Of a stretch of 45,224 nucleotides of DNA, positions 19,298 to 28,319 are shown one piece after another; positions within the stretch are counted from its first letter, which is position 1, and the number at the start of each line of letters is the position of its first letter. The stretch comes from a candidate division WWE3 bacterium RIFOXYD1_FULL_43_17. GTDB lineage: Bacteria > Patescibacteriota > WWE3 > UBA101185 > UBA10185. The stretch is taken from assembly GCA_001773385.1 (NCBI GenBank), contig MEWJ01000055.1:5304-50527 (forward strand). The letters run 5' to 3'. A model generated the notes under the pieces. The model did not search any database and was not told the origin of the DNA. It saw only the letters and a list, made by a program, of their open reading frames with translations. The position numbers were made by a program, and so were the translations under genes.

Positions 19298-19999
19298 ATG
19301 AATCAGACTCAAATTAACGAGATTTTAAAACTAAACGAAGCTTTCTATAAAAAGGCCTCGGTTTCGTTCTCAAATACCCGCCAGAATTACTGGAAAGGAT
19401 GGGGTAGGGCGGTTGATGTTTTATCCTTCAGTGATCATTCTACCATTACCGTGCTAGATGTTGGCTGCGGCAACGGCAGGTTCCTTGGATTTTTGAAAGA
19501 GCGCCTCCCAAAATTGGAATTAAAGTACACCGGAGTTGATACTAGTGAGGAATTACTGACGGAAGCGCGGTTGAAATATACTGACGGTGACTTCATTAAA
19601 GGAGATTTGTTGGAAAAATTACCTGAAGAGCAATTTGATCTTGTCGCGTGCTTTGGAGTAACTCACCACATTCCCGGAGAAGAACTTAGAACAAAATTTT
19701 TTAACGGACTTTCCGCAACCGTGGCAAACGGAGGCCATCTCATAATAACTTTCTGGAACTTCGATACCTCGAAAGCCGTGAAAAAACTTGAGGACAAAGG
19801 CGATTACTTGTTGGGCTGGGACAATAGTACAAATCTTCAAAGATACTGTCACCTTTACGACGCAGGAGAGCTGAACGATATTGTTGATGTACTAGGCAAA
19901 AATGGTCTTACTTTACTCACCACTTTCTGCGAGGACGGAAAAAATGCTGCCTCCAACGATTACTTCATTTTCCGCAAAATTGATACAATAACGTCATGA
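19298..19999 (+). CDS. Class I SAM methyltransferase, Trm9/ALKBH8-like
   Basis: SFSNTR near N-terminus, VLDVGCGNGRFL, GVTHHI, RYCHLYDAGEL matching the Trm9 RYYHLYxxGEL block. Confidence 0.75.
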   Translation: MNQTQINEILKLNEAFYKKASVSFSNTRQNYWKGWGRAVDVLSFSDHSTITVLDVGCGNGRFLGFLKERLPKLELKYTGVDTSEELLTEARLKYTDGDFIKGDLLEKLPEEQFDLVACFGVTHHIPGEELRTKFFNGLSATVANGGHLIITFWNFDTSKAVKKLEDKGDYLLGWDNSTNLQRYCHLYDAGELNDIVDVLGKNGLTLLTTFCEDGKNAASNDYFIFRKIDTITS

Positions 20000-20364
20000 C
20001 AGATTGCATATTCTGCAAAATCGCCGCCCGTGAAATTCCTTCCGAGATAATTTACGAAGATGAAACGCACGTAGCTTTTTTAGATATAAACCCGACGACC
20101 GAAGGGATGACGGTCGTCGTAACAAAAGAGCATTATGATAGTGACTTTTACTCTAACAACAACGAAATAGTAACCGCCGCAATCACCGCTGCACAAAATA
20201 TAGCCGAGCTATTAAAAGTAAAGCTCGGGTGCGAGCGGGTACTTACCCGCATCGAAGGCTTAGAAGTAAACCACCTTCATATTAAACTTTATCCCTTTTA
20301 CACAAACCCTGGCATTCCTTCGGTAGAAGAGATAAAAGAAATTGCTGATAAAATACGCTCATGA
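19996..20364 (+). CDS. HIT family hydrolase
   Basis: CIFCKIAAREIPSEIIYEDE, VNHLHIKLYP; 4-nt ATGA overlap with upstream gene. Confidence 0.92.
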   Translation: MTDCIFCKIAAREIPSEIIYEDETHVAFLDINPTTEGMTVVVTKEHYDSDFYSNNNEIVTAAITAAQNIAELLKVKLGCERVLTRIEGLEVNHLHIKLYPFYTNPGIPSVEEIKEIADKIRS

Positions 20365-20993
20365 TAAAACACGAACTTATAAGTAAACTAAAAACTTCCG
20401 GTGTGCTGAAATCTACTTCTGTTGAAAACGCTTTGCTTGAAGTCGACAGATCGGATTTCGTTTTACCCGAAGACCGCGGAGACCCTTATGCCGATGCGGC
20501 TCTTTCAATAGGTTACGGACAAACTATCTCGCAACCTTTTACTGTCGTTTTTATGCTCGAACTTCTGGGCATCGAGCAGGGAAATAAAATCCTGGATATC
20601 GGTACGGGTTCGGGGTGGCAGGCATCACTTTTGGCTTTCATGTCGGGAGAAAATGGACACGTGCATACCGTAGAGATAATCCCGCAACTAAGCGCTTACG
20701 CAAAGGAAAACGTGAGCAAATATCCTCTTATAACCGACAATCTTACTTTTCACGAAGGCAATGCAAGAACCGGGTTGCCTGAGGTTTCCAGAGAGCTCGG
20801 CGGTTTTGACAAAATAATTGCCGCGGCCGAAGTCAGAGAAATACCGGAAGCTTGGAAAGAACAACTGAAGGTCGGGGGAGTTTTGGTTTTTCCAAAAGAC
20901 AACGGAATATACAGGATTATAAGAAACACAGAAACGGATTTCGATACAATATTTTTTCCCGGATTTGCGTTTGTACCTTTTGTGGAAGATTAA
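20361..20993 (+). CDS. pcm: Protein-L-isoaspartate O-methyltransferase
   Basis: YADAALSIGYGQTISQPFTVVFMLELL, ILDIGTGSGWQASLLA; 4-nt overlap with HIT gene. Confidence 0.93.
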   Translation: MIKHELISKLKTSGVLKSTSVENALLEVDRSDFVLPEDRGDPYADAALSIGYGQTISQPFTVVFMLELLGIEQGNKILDIGTGSGWQASLLAFMSGENGHVHTVEIIPQLSAYAKENVSKYPLITDNLTFHEGNARTGLPEVSRELGGFDKIIAAAEVREIPEAWKEQLKVGGVLVFPKDNGIYRIIRNTETDFDTIFFPGFAFVPFVED

Positions 20994-21520
20994 TCTTCGC
21001 GGATCATTCTTGCTTCAAAAACTGTTCTCTTTTTTAAATCACCCCAGAAGTAAAAATAAGAAGCCAAGAGTACTATTCCGGCACCGAGACTTATCGCGAT
21101 AAGTTGGTTATACCCTGTTTCAGGCACCGTACTTCCGGTTTGAGGAGAAGAACCGGCTGATACGGTATCCGGGAGCATCTGACCTAAATGCAGCACGAAA
21201 GAAATTTTTTCGGCGCCCTGAGAAATTTCGACTGGATAATCTTTACTCTCTCCGGATAAATCGTAAGACCAAATTCCCGAGGCCACGTTCACATTGTTTA
21301 CCGCGTCGCCGACCTTTACCGACACCTGAGATCCATCGGTAGCTGTGCCCGTAAGTGTGGCGTTGGTTTGTGTATACCACCATTCAGGATAATTATTACC
21401 CGTAGTATCTATCGCACCTATTTTAGTTAAGGAGAGGGAAGCTGAAAAAACGTGAGAAGAAAAAACAACAGCGAAAATTGTGGTGAGCAGAGTTGCTTTT
21501 AATACGGGGTTAATTTGCAT
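20990..21520 (-). CDS. Secreted protein with LPXTG-like VPETG C-terminal sorting signal
   Basis: Signal peptide; C-terminus VPETG-YNQLIAISLGAGIVLLASYFYFW-GDLKKR. Confidence 0.65.
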   Translation of the reverse strand: MQINPVLKATLLTTIFAVVFSSHVFSASLSLTKIGAIDTTGNNYPEWWYTQTNATLTGTATDGSQVSVKVGDAVNNVNVASGIWSYDLSGESKDYPVEISQGAEKISFVLHLGQMLPDTVSAGSSPQTGSTVPETGYNQLIAISLGAGIVLLASYFYFWGDLKKRTVFEARMIRED

Positions 21521-21573
21521 GCTTATTTTAAAGACTATTAGTTTTGTTTGTGAGTGTCAAGAGATTTACCCGA

Positions 21574-23124
21574 TTAATCAATCTTCTGATACAAATAGAT
21601 ATTAGGTCTCACCCATAAACTCCCCGGAAACTCTATCTTTTTTACTTCTTCTGTCGTGTACAGATCGCGGTAAGGCTTGTTAATCTCCGGGCTATCGTAA
21701 GTAAAGTCGAACACATAGTTTCTTCTCTCATTTAAATACTTTAGTCTCCACGCATTAGTACCCTGAACTCTTCTGGGTTCTTTATCGTACGCCACAACCA
21801 GCTCCTCAGACTTATTCCAAATATATTTATTTACTAGAATAAAATCCATCGATAATTGGTAGTTATAAAAAATAAGAAAACCCAAAAAGGGTATCACCAA
21901 AATCTTATGAATTAACTTAAAACCGTCTATTCCTAAAATCAAAAAAATTAAAACCGGAATTAAAATCACCAGGTAACGGTCGTAGTAGGTTTCCGTAACA
22001 GTCATGACTCCCATGTAAATAATCGTGAATACCGCCCACAACCCGTTTATTTTTTTAAACTTCAAAAGCGCGTATGCCACAAACGCACTTAAAACAATCT
22101 TAGCCGCAGAATCCCAGTGGCGGTAAAGATCGAACATATACTTAAAATAATATTTTGTGCCCAGTACACCTCTCGGGTAAAAGCCCTTTCTTTCAAGGGT
22201 ATTTTCAAAATAAGGAAATTCTCCCCACGAAACTTTTTGCGGCTGAAAATAGCGGTTCAATAGTATGTAAGCAGCTAAGGCTAAGCCCAAAAATAGCGCC
22301 CACTTAAGCTTTTTCTTCTCTTTAAACACCGGAATCAGTATAGGAAGGAGTAGGGCAGTCATCAGTATAAAAGACCCGTAAATCAACGAATACACATAAG
22401 GAGTATTTTTAAGATGGTGAAACTGAAGGCTTTTTTCCATCATTTCGGCAGTTACAGGAAAGAGCAGGACGTAATACACACCAAGACCCGCTAAAACCCC
22501 GAGGTTTAACAAGATTTGACTCTTTTCCCTTTTGAACAGCGCGTAAACAAGAGCTGACAGGGGTAATACCAAAGCAACCTGCCTAATATTCAAAGCAAGA
22601 AAGATAAAAAGAACGTATAACAAAGTATTTTTCCTTCCACCGGTCTTTACGGTTTCGAGATAGAACAATATGGACAAAAGCATAAAAAATAGGAAATAAT
22701 TTTCCGTCATAAACCCCCACACGGAGTAGATAAAAAGCGGATTAAAAAACATCAGCAAAGAAACGAGCACCGACCCAAACCGTCCCAAATCGAAATGTCT
22801 TAATAAAATTACGTAGAGAACAAAAAAGCATAAAACGGAAATGAATAGGGTTAGGACCGGTAAACTCTCCAAGCCAAAAAGCCACGCAAATAATGTGCCG
22901 AGTACACCCTGTGTATAAAATGTGGGAGCCGACAACGGGTCGAGCCTGAAATCCAACTTCATAAAACTCTCTACCATTCCGTAGTAAACCCAGTCGTCGT
23001 TCTGCATAAAATCTATTTTTATTGATAGGGGAAGCATGAGAAGAAATAGAAACAAAGAAACGGCCGCTCCGGCGGAATACCTGCTTTTTACGATTTTACT
23101 CAACAATCCGTTTTTTAGTTGCAT
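21574..23124 (-). CDS. Multi-TM GT39-like glycosyltransferase
   Basis: MQNDDWVYYGM after TM1, many TMs; overlaps upstream GT gene. Confidence 0.65.
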   Translation of the reverse strand: MQLKNGLLSKIVKSRYSAGAAVSLFLFLLMLPLSIKIDFMQNDDWVYYGMVESFMKLDFRLDPLSAPTFYTQGVLGTLFAWLFGLESLPVLTLFISVLCFFVLYVILLRHFDLGRFGSVLVSLLMFFNPLFIYSVWGFMTENYFLFFMLLSILFYLETVKTGGRKNTLLYVLFIFLALNIRQVALVLPLSALVYALFKREKSQILLNLGVLAGLGVYYVLLFPVTAEMMEKSLQFHHLKNTPYVYSLIYGSFILMTALLLPILIPVFKEKKKLKWALFLGLALAAYILLNRYFQPQKVSWGEFPYFENTLERKGFYPRGVLGTKYYFKYMFDLYRHWDSAAKIVLSAFVAYALLKFKKINGLWAVFTIIYMGVMTVTETYYDRYLVILIPVLIFLILGIDGFKLIHKILVIPFLGFLIFYNYQLSMDFILVNKYIWNKSEELVVAYDKEPRRVQGTNAWRLKYLNERRNYVFDFTYDSPEINKPYRDLYTTEEVKKIEFPGSLWVRPNIYLYQKID

Positions 23125-24640
23125 CTTTATTTACCTTGTATATTCTAACAACCCAGTCGTCATTATTCATTAGTCTTCTTTCTTCAGTTTTCCGGGAGAA
23201 TTGGGGGTAGTTTGACACCTGCACAAAATTTACCGGACGTTTTACTGCGATTATGTAAAACCCCTCTGTTACGCGGTATTTAGCATCCATGTACCACTCG
23301 CTGATGGTTTTGTCTTCATTAGAGATGTAACCGTAATCTTCCCCGGTCTCGTCGTTACGGGAATTAATATAAGCGTTTATCTCATCCCACTGCCTGTAAT
23401 GCGGAAACCCGAAAAGAGGCAGTTTCTGCTCTATGGTGTATTCGGGTGTTATGAGCACGGGTAGTTTTTTTACAAAATTATTGTTCGGATACTTAGTCCT
23501 AAACTCCTCAAAATATACTTTTTGCTCCCAGGGGTACTCATCGGTATGATCTACAAAAATAAAGTACGACTGATAACCTAGGAAGGCGAATACGGGAAGT
23601 ATAAGCATTACCGGTAAAACCTTTGTCCATCTCGGAAAAGCGTTTATTAGTCCGGCTATCCCCAACCCTGCCAAAATAGTGACAGGAAGCACAAAGTTAT
23701 AGATATGTGTGCCCGGTTTTCTCACAAAAAATTCAAAAATTAAAAATGAAAATACAAACCACAAAATGTAAGGAAGCGCCTTTTTGAAACGCATGATTCC
23801 GAAAAGCGCGGCAATTGAAACAAACTCCAAAGCATAAAAAGGGTTGTACAGACGGATAAGTTCTAAATAAGTTCCGAGACTGTGTATTCCTATATCGACT
23901 CTTCTGCCGAAATATTGCTGATTATCCGAAAGTCCCGTAAAGGCCAACATATATGGGATTAAAAAAGGAAGTAACAGCAGACAACCCAGCACGAAATTTA
24001 ATAACAAAATCCTTACCTTGTAACTTCCGGCCTGTGCATTGTTAAATAAAAATCTAATAAAAATGTACAAAACAACCGGGATAATAAAAATTGCGTCCCA
24101 GTGGGACAACACAGAAAGACAGAAAAAGAGCGTTCCCAAAAGGGTACTCCGTATCAGCTTCTTTTCTTTGTACAAAAGATCTGCGTAGAAATAAATCGAT
24201 AAAAAATTAAACAAGAGGTTTAGGTTCTGGTACTGAGCAATCCTCCCAAAACCTACTATAAAGCCATTTACAAGGTAGAGTAGGGAAGAAATAAACGCCG
24301 CCAAACTATCCCCGGAAAGCTTTCTAACCATAAGATAAAACGCTGCGACCGAAAATACCGAAAGCAACGCAAAAGGGAGACGCTGCGCGTATTCATTTCT
24401 AAAATCTTTAGTAATAAAATGGGGAATTTCCGAGACCAAAAATTGCATCGGACCTTTTCTGCGCGTGATAAAAAAATCCTTCAGACTTTGTGCATTAACG
24501 GGCTCGATAAAAGCCTTTCTTTCGTCACCGATGTAGTCAGAATAACCCAGATCTATAAATCTAAACGGAACTGCAAGCAGACTCAAAGCCAAAATTACAA
24601 AAACTGTACGCAAGTTATTTGACAGCCTTATGGTTGCCAA
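23096..24640 (-). CDS. GT39-like glycosyltransferase, paralog 1
   Basis: LGYSDYIGDE..RRKGPMQFLV, FPHYRQWDEI motifs; TTG start in track is uncertain. Confidence 0.7.
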   Translation of the reverse strand: MATIRLSNNLRTVFVILALSLLAVPFRFIDLGYSDYIGDERKAFIEPVNAQSLKDFFITRRKGPMQFLVSEIPHFITKDFRNEYAQRLPFALLSVFSVAAFYLMVRKLSGDSLAAFISSLLYLVNGFIVGFGRIAQYQNLNLLFNFLSIYFYADLLYKEKKLIRSTLLGTLFFCLSVLSHWDAIFIIPVVLYIFIRFLFNNAQAGSYKVRILLLNFVLGCLLLLPFLIPYMLAFTGLSDNQQYFGRRVDIGIHSLGTYLELIRLYNPFYALEFVSIAALFGIMRFKKALPYILWFVFSFLIFEFFVRKPGTHIYNFVLPVTILAGLGIAGLINAFPRWTKVLPVMLILPVFAFLGYQSYFIFVDHTDEYPWEQKVYFEEFRTKYPNNNFVKKLPVLITPEYTIEQKLPLFGFPHYRQWDEINAYINSRNDETGEDYGYISNEDKTISEWYMDAKYRVTEGFYIIAVKRPVNFVQVSNYPQFSRKTEERRLMNNDDWVVRIYKVNKDATKKRIVE

Positions 24641-24699
24641 TTGTAAAAAACCTCCTTCCGGAAAAAAGATGAACGTATCCTGTTTTAGAATTGCATACT

Positions 24700-26208
24700 T
24701 TATTTTTCTTCATTTGCACTCGCTTTATATATCCTCATCGTGTTTTCTCCGTAAACTTCTATCCGCTTGACCGTCTTTTTATTTTTAATCGAAGGAAAGG
24801 TGTAGTCGTTAACAAAGGACAAAGGTCTTTTTACACCTATGGCATAATACTCCCCTTCTTTCCCATATCTTAACGGTAAGTAAAAACCCCCGATACTGGA
24901 CTCTTCGTTGGTAACGTAGGGCAGGTCAGAACCGTTCCTGGCGTTCTCGCCGGCCAAAAACTCAGCTGCTTCCTTCCAACCCCTGTAAATAGGAAAGCCG
25001 ATAATGTTGTTGGGAAGGCTTTGCTGCGAGTAAGGTCTGGTCTTGCGGCCTAAAATATCCTCCTGCGACCAGGGATAATCCACTGAGGGATCCGCGAATA
25101 ATAAATAACCCTGATACGCGAAGAAAGAGAAAAGGGCTATAAGCGCAACAACAACTGCCTTAGACAAAAAACCTTTAAATAACTGATAAAAGTACTGCGC
25201 ACCTAGGGCGGACAATATTACGGCCGGGTAAAAAAGGTTATAAACATGTGTTCCCGGCTTTATGATGATAAACATAAAGGCTGCCAGCGAAAGTAAAAAC
25301 CAATAAAAATATGGGTACGCACGCTTTGACCCTATAAGTCCGGCAAAGGCCAGTGCCCCCAGGGCATATAAATACACAAATGGGTTATACAGTTCAACTT
25401 TTGTAATATATTCTTTAAGGTTATGCATGATATTCTCAAGTGATATCTCAGCCTGACCTACCCGGGTTTTGAAATAACTTATATTCCCCGCATCCGATAA
25501 GGCAACTCCGTAATAATTTATAAAAAAAGGCATAAATATTACCAGCACAGGAAGCGACAATGCACCGATGATAGACCTTCTTTGTCTTCCTCTTAAAGGA
25601 GCAAAAAGAACATATTTAAAAATTAAAAACAATGCAGGGGGAAGAACAAAAACCATATCCCAATGCGACATAATTGATAAAGATAAAAATAACGAACCTA
25701 AAATTGAATTTCTTATCCTGTGATCTTCATCCTTCAATAACGAAAGAAAATACAAACCTGCCGACGAAAAAAGCAGGTTCAGGCTTTGGTATTGTACGAC
25801 CCTTCCAAAGGCTATTAACATTCCGTTTAACCCCAAAAATAGTGTTGCTACGACAGCCACAAACTGCCCTTCCATATTTTTTATGAATTTATAGAAAAAG
25901 AAAAGTCCAAACACGGACGCAAGAAAAAACGGAAATCTGTATGAAAATTCGTCGAAAACATTGTTGTTAAAAATATTCACTGCCTGTGCCACCAAAAACT
26001 GCACCGGGCCTTTTCTCTGCGCAAGTAGAAACCCCGTGTTTATTTCAGAATTTTTAACCGGCGTCATTACAGTAGTTTCGTCTGGAATATATTCGGAGTA
26101 TCCGAGATTTATGAGACGCAATAACACGAACGAAAGGAACACAGCTGTAAGCATTGCGATGTTTGCGTATTTAAGAACTACTGCCAAGTTTTTCTCAAAC
26201 ATATACAC
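24700..26208 (-). CDS. GT39-like glycosyltransferase, paralog 2
   Basis: LGYSEYIPDE..QRKGPVQFLV, FPIYRGWKEA; ATG at 26202 may be the true start. Confidence 0.7.
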   Translation of the reverse strand: MYMFEKNLAVVLKYANIAMLTAVFLSFVLLRLINLGYSEYIPDETTVMTPVKNSEINTGFLLAQRKGPVQFLVAQAVNIFNNNVFDEFSYRFPFFLASVFGLFFFYKFIKNMEGQFVAVVATLFLGLNGMLIAFGRVVQYQSLNLLFSSAGLYFLSLLKDEDHRIRNSILGSLFLSLSIMSHWDMVFVLPPALFLIFKYVLFAPLRGRQRRSIIGALSLPVLVIFMPFFINYYGVALSDAGNISYFKTRVGQAEISLENIMHNLKEYITKVELYNPFVYLYALGALAFAGLIGSKRAYPYFYWFLLSLAAFMFIIIKPGTHVYNLFYPAVILSALGAQYFYQLFKGFLSKAVVVALIALFSFFAYQGYLLFADPSVDYPWSQEDILGRKTRPYSQQSLPNNIIGFPIYRGWKEAAEFLAGENARNGSDLPYVTNEESSIGGFYLPLRYGKEGEYYAIGVKRPLSFVNDYTFPSIKNKKTVKRIEVYGENTMRIYKASANEEK

Positions 26209-26279
26209 CTAAATTCTAGCAAAAAAGTGAACTTATGATATTATATAGACATCCGTAAATATATTGAAAGGGGCAGTTT

Positions 26280-26879
26280 ATGATAAAAGAACTTCCGAAA
26301 CTAAATTACGCATACGATGATCTGGAACCTTATATAGACGCGCTGACAATGGAGACCCACTACACGAAGCACCACCAGGCATACCTGGACAAGTTAACCG
26401 CGGCCATAGCCGACACATCCCTGGAAGACATGGAACTGGAAGATATATTGATGTCGCCCAACTCTATAGGTGAGACCATTAGAACCGCGGTGTTAAACAA
26501 CGGCGGGGGAGTATACAATCACAACTTTTTTTGGAGTGTTATAGGCCCCGCAGAAGGAAAAACCCCAAACGGCGAATTACTCGCAAAAATAAACGAGCTG
26601 TCCGGCTCTTTTGACGCCTTTAAAGAAGAATTTACTAAAAGCGCTTTATCTCTTTTTGGAAGCGGCTGGACATGGCTGGTACAAGGAAAAGACGGGAAAT
26701 TGATGGTGATGAACACACAAAACCAGGCAACTCCTTTGACAGAAGGCTATAAACCTTTGCTGGCGCTGGATGTATGGGAACATGCTTATTATCTTAAATA
26801 CCAGAACAGACGCGCGGATTACATTACTAACTGGTGGAACGTGGTTAATTGGGATAACGTTGCTAAAATGTTAGCCTAA
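26280..26879 (+). CDS. Superoxide dismutase (Fe/Mn family)
   Basis: LPKLNYAYDDLEPYIDALTMETHYTKHHQAYLDKL, NHNFFW, LALDVWEHAYYLKYQNRRADY. Confidence 0.97.
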   Translation: MIKELPKLNYAYDDLEPYIDALTMETHYTKHHQAYLDKLTAAIADTSLEDMELEDILMSPNSIGETIRTAVLNNGGGVYNHNFFWSVIGPAEGKTPNGELLAKINELSGSFDAFKEEFTKSALSLFGSGWTWLVQGKDGKLMVMNTQNQATPLTEGYKPLLALDVWEHAYYLKYQNRRADYITNWWNVVNWDNVAKMLA

Positions 26880-26882
26880 AGC

Positions 26883-28319
26883 TCACTTGACGAGCTTATA
26901 AATCTGAGAAACCTTCGTATCTGCAACATAAAATTCGGTCTCGAGGTTATACTTTGGTGCATTCGCCGTTAAGAAATCCTCTTTAGGATTGTCGATTTCC
27001 TGATTATCTAATATATGGACGTAATACAATGGTAAAAAGTTTGGTCCCGGTCGCGTGTAGGCAAATCCCCTCAAATAAAAATCAGCGTATGAATCATTAT
27101 CGTTTGTATAAACACCGTTAACATCATCCTTATTGTCGAAATAAACTTTGATTTGATCCCAGCCACGGTTGTAAGGAAATCCATATAGAAACAATTGATA
27201 CTTTTTTTCAATTTTATTTATGTTCAAACCTAATACAGAAGATTGCTTCCACGGATACCCTGTATTCAAAGAAGGAACAAAAGTATAAAAAGAAACTCCA
27301 ACGTATAAAGGCAATAAAACGGAAGCAATGAGACGTGCGTATTTACCTGATATAGAAATTATGTAACCGCTTAAAATAATCAACGGCACCAGATAGTTTT
27401 GAATATGGGTACCAGGATTTTTAATAACCAATTCATAGAAACCGAGTGCAGCAACAAACCAGATTTGCACCATATAAATCTTGCGGTCTCCTTTTGCAAA
27501 AAACGAAATAAGACCCGGCAGGGTCAGTATTAAGAAAAGATTAAAAGGGTTATAGACACCCACCGTATATGCCGAATTATTAGGTAAATACCCGCTTCCG
27601 GACATGCGTCTCGACACGTAATTTACCGTGTTGGAAGCTAAATAGCCCTTTAGTATGTACGGGAGATAAAACGGCAATAAGAGCAAAACCGAAGGTAGAA
27701 AAAAGTACTTTAAAAAAGTTACGAGATCCTGCTTACTCTGTGTATAAAATAGAACAGCGGGAATCAGAAAAAATACTCCGTCGTAATGACTGTAAACGGA
27801 TAAAACCCAAAATACTGCAGCGGCCGGAAGATAAATTCTTTTTTTTCTCTCCTTAGATAAAAGAATAAACAAAATAGATAAAAATCCGAACAACATTAAG
27901 AAAGATTGGTACTGCGCCGTACGCCCGAACGCTACACTAAATCCGGAGAACGCATAAATAGTTGAGGAGTAGTATGCCGGATTTTTACCAAAAAGCTTTT
28001 TTACAACGAAATAGAAAACTATGACTGATAATACTGACGCCAGTGTGAATGGTAAACGTATCCAGGCTTCGTTGTACCCTCCTGAAATCTTTTCCATAAA
28101 CCAGGTCGCAATAAATTGTACCGGACCTTTTCTTTGATCCAGTAAAAATTTAGACGCCGTAACCGTCTTATCCAGATAAAGTGTTTTTATTTCGTCACCG
28201 TAATAATGGGAATATCCTAAACCAGAAACACGCACAAAAAAACTTAATAACAACAGTACAATGAGAAAAACTTTTTCGAATCCGAACTTTTTAAGTAATA
28301 CCCCAGGTCTAGTAAGCAT
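26883..28319 (-). CDS. GT39-like glycosyltransferase, paralog 3
   Basis: LGYSHYYGDE..QRKGPVQFIA, FPYNRGWDQI; start refined to MLTRPGV overlapping the trxB end. Confidence 0.7.
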   Translation of the reverse strand: MLTRPGVLLKKFGFEKVFLIVLLLLSFFVRVSGLGYSHYYGDEIKTLYLDKTVTASKFLLDQRKGPVQFIATWFMEKISGGYNEAWIRLPFTLASVLSVIVFYFVVKKLFGKNPAYYSSTIYAFSGFSVAFGRTAQYQSFLMLFGFLSILFILLSKERKKRIYLPAAAVFWVLSVYSHYDGVFFLIPAVLFYTQSKQDLVTFLKYFFLPSVLLLLPFYLPYILKGYLASNTVNYVSRRMSGSGYLPNNSAYTVGVYNPFNLFLILTLPGLISFFAKGDRKIYMVQIWFVAALGFYELVIKNPGTHIQNYLVPLIILSGYIISISGKYARLIASVLLPLYVGVSFYTFVPSLNTGYPWKQSSVLGLNINKIEKKYQLFLYGFPYNRGWDQIKVYFDNKDDVNGVYTNDNDSYADFYLRGFAYTRPGPNFLPLYYVHILDNQEIDNPKEDFLTANAPKYNLETEFYVADTKVSQIYKLVK

